A stretch of 5,461 nt of DNA from a bacterium (GTDB lineage: Bacteria > Bacillota_A > Clostridia > Lachnospirales > Lachnospiraceae), in NCBI GenBank assembly GCA_004562915.1, contig SFQZ01000187.1, forward strand, positions 1 through 5,461, read 5' to 3'. Shown in pieces: positions 4,488 through 5,461 of this stretch (its first letter is position 1; each line of letters starts with the position of its first letter). Position numbers and translations under genes: made by a program. The notes below the pieces were generated by a model that searched no databases, had not been told where the DNA came from, and saw nothing but the letters and a program-made list of their open reading frames with translations.

Positions 4488-5461
4488 GTGGATATCAGAG
4501 GACTTACGAGAGAGGAATGGCTTGATTATCGTAAAAAGGGAATTGGTGGCAGTGATGTGGCGGCTATTATGGGAATCTCCCCATTTGCGACAATCAGGGA
4601 TCTATATAACAACAAGGTGGGTATCCTGCCTGCTATTCCGGAGGAAGAAGAAAGTAACTGGGTTGCAAAGGAAGTCGGACATCGGCTGGAAGATCTTGTC
4701 GCAGAAATTTTTGTCAGAAAGACAGGGCTGAAGGTATTTCCGGTAAGAAAAATGTTCCGGCATCCATTGTATCCGTTCATGCTTGCAGATGTGGATTTTT
4801 TTATTTCATTTTCCGATGGCACATACGGAATTCTGGAATGTAAGACCTGTAATTATAATGCGAGTAAGAAATGGGATGATGATGCAATTCCGGATAATTA
4901 TGTGCTTCAGGTCAAACATTATCTGTCGGTTATGAACATGCAGAAAGCTTATATTGCATGTCTGTATGGGAATAATGAAGACGAATTTGTATTCCGTTAT
5001 CTGGAGCGTGACCTGATGGATGAAGAAGACCTAATAGAACAGGAAGCATTCTTCTGGGAGGAATATGTTGAAAAACATGTGGAACCGCCATATAACGGAA
5101 AGACAGATCTCATTTTAGATAGTATCCGGAGATCTGTGGGATATGCGGATATTAGTATCCCGGAAATCGAATTATCATGTCTGGAATCTAAAAATCTTGA
5201 AAGATATCTTGCTTTAGCAGAAGAAAAATCCCAAATTGAAAAAAGAAAAAAAGAAATCGAATCGGAGCAGCGTGCGATCAGTGTGCCTTTTGTGGAGCAG
5301 TTAGGAGCTGGATGCAAAGCCATTTTAAAGGATGGTACCAATTGTTACCGGGTTACGTATAATCCGACAAAACGTACACAGATCGGAAAAGCGCAGATGG
5401 AAAAGCTGAAGATCCAGCATCCTGATATTTATGAAGAATATGCGAAGACAACTGAGAGCAG
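4488..5461 (+). CDS. YqaJ-family phage-type exonuclease (recombination), 3' end outside window
   Basis: 324 codons are visible and the frame is open at the window edge. The start is GTG 4488: AAGGAG (4476-4481) lies six bases upstream, the GTG at 4485 would be too close, and a stop at 4467 precedes. Residues 18-33 (GIGGSDVAAIMGISPF) are the YqaJ signature; then E68 in GHRLEDLVAE, D101 and D103 in LADVDF, E117 and K119 in LECKT, and Q141/H144/Y145 in QVKHY complete the PD-(D/E)XK nuclease core. About residues 232-264 form a charged coiled coil, and a further domain follows. Such enzymes resect double-stranded DNA and usually work with a RecT/Bet-type annealing protein; none is visible, so it may lie beyond the edge. 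Genes to its left suggest a shared rightward operon with the DUF932-like gene. Confidence 0.9.
   Translation, partial: MDIRGLTREEWLDYRKKGIGGSDVAAIMGISPFATIRDLYNNKVGILPAIPEEEESNWVAKEVGHRLEDLVAEIFVRKTGLKVFPVRKMFRHPLYPFMLADVDFFISFSDGTYGILECKTCNYNASKKWDDDAIPDNYVLQVKHYLSVMNMQKAYIACLYGNNEDEFVFRYLERDLMDEEDLIEQEAFFWEEYVEKHVEPPYNGKTDLILDSIRRSVGYADISIPEIELSCLESKNLERYLALAEEKSQIEKRKKEIESEQRAISVPFVEQLGAGCKAILKDGTNCYRVTYNPTKRTQIGKAQMEKLKIQHPDIYEEYAKTTES

Noticed and set aside
4450..4731. Plus-strand frame of 93 codons
   Set aside because: It overlaps the YqaJ gene in another frame and gives low-complexity Arg/Trp-rich sequence without homology; the YqaJ frame from GTG 4488 explains the region.

Overview
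The window looks like one end of an integrative mobile element (ICE/IME or temperate phage) from a low-GC Firmicute, most likely a gut Lachnospiraceae relative. That rests on AT-rich DNA, strong AGGAG-type ribosome binding sites, the protein families present, and the 3' half of a tRNA-Arg(CCU) gene beside the integrase. I cannot name a genus.

Layout. 1-335: a non-coding attachment region. It holds a terminator (16-51), the 3' half of tRNA-Arg(CCU) (90-131) without any 5' half, a second terminator (134-170), and five TGCTAAT repeats that look like integrase arm sites. 336-1954 (minus strand): a two-gene unit, excisionase then tyrosine integrase, driven by a sigma-A-like promoter inside a nested inverted repeat. 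1955-2316: no convincing gene. 2317-2634 (minus): a small XRE repressor with its own terminator. 2728-2761: a palindrome that places TATAAT on both strands, probably the operator for the repressor gene and the rightward genes. 2879-3073 (plus): a 64-residue four-cysteine protein of unknown function. 3085-3341: a strong promoter covered by an inverted repeat, then about 160 nt that fold into a compact four-stem RNA ending in a terminator, then a second terminator. 3428-4321: a DUF932-like gene whose C-terminal part has been thrown out of frame (remnant 4296-4469). 4488-window end: a YqaJ-family exonuclease with a GTG start, cut by the window edge.

How it fits together. The repressor probably decides between maintenance and the rightward operon; xis-int perform excision and integration at the tRNA-Arg site; YqaJ and the DUF932-like protein belong to the element's DNA-processing genes. 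Because the tRNA 3' half is preceded by DNA that is not tRNA, the window is best explained as the joined attP of a circular form, or as the junction of two elements in tandem, rather than a simple chromosome-element boundary.

The part least explained by known families is 3040-3340: a regulated promoter, a structured RNA and two consecutive terminators in front of the DUF932/YqaJ genes. It could be a free-standing small RNA or a leader controlling read-through. All calls come from reading the sequence; no database search or folding program was run.
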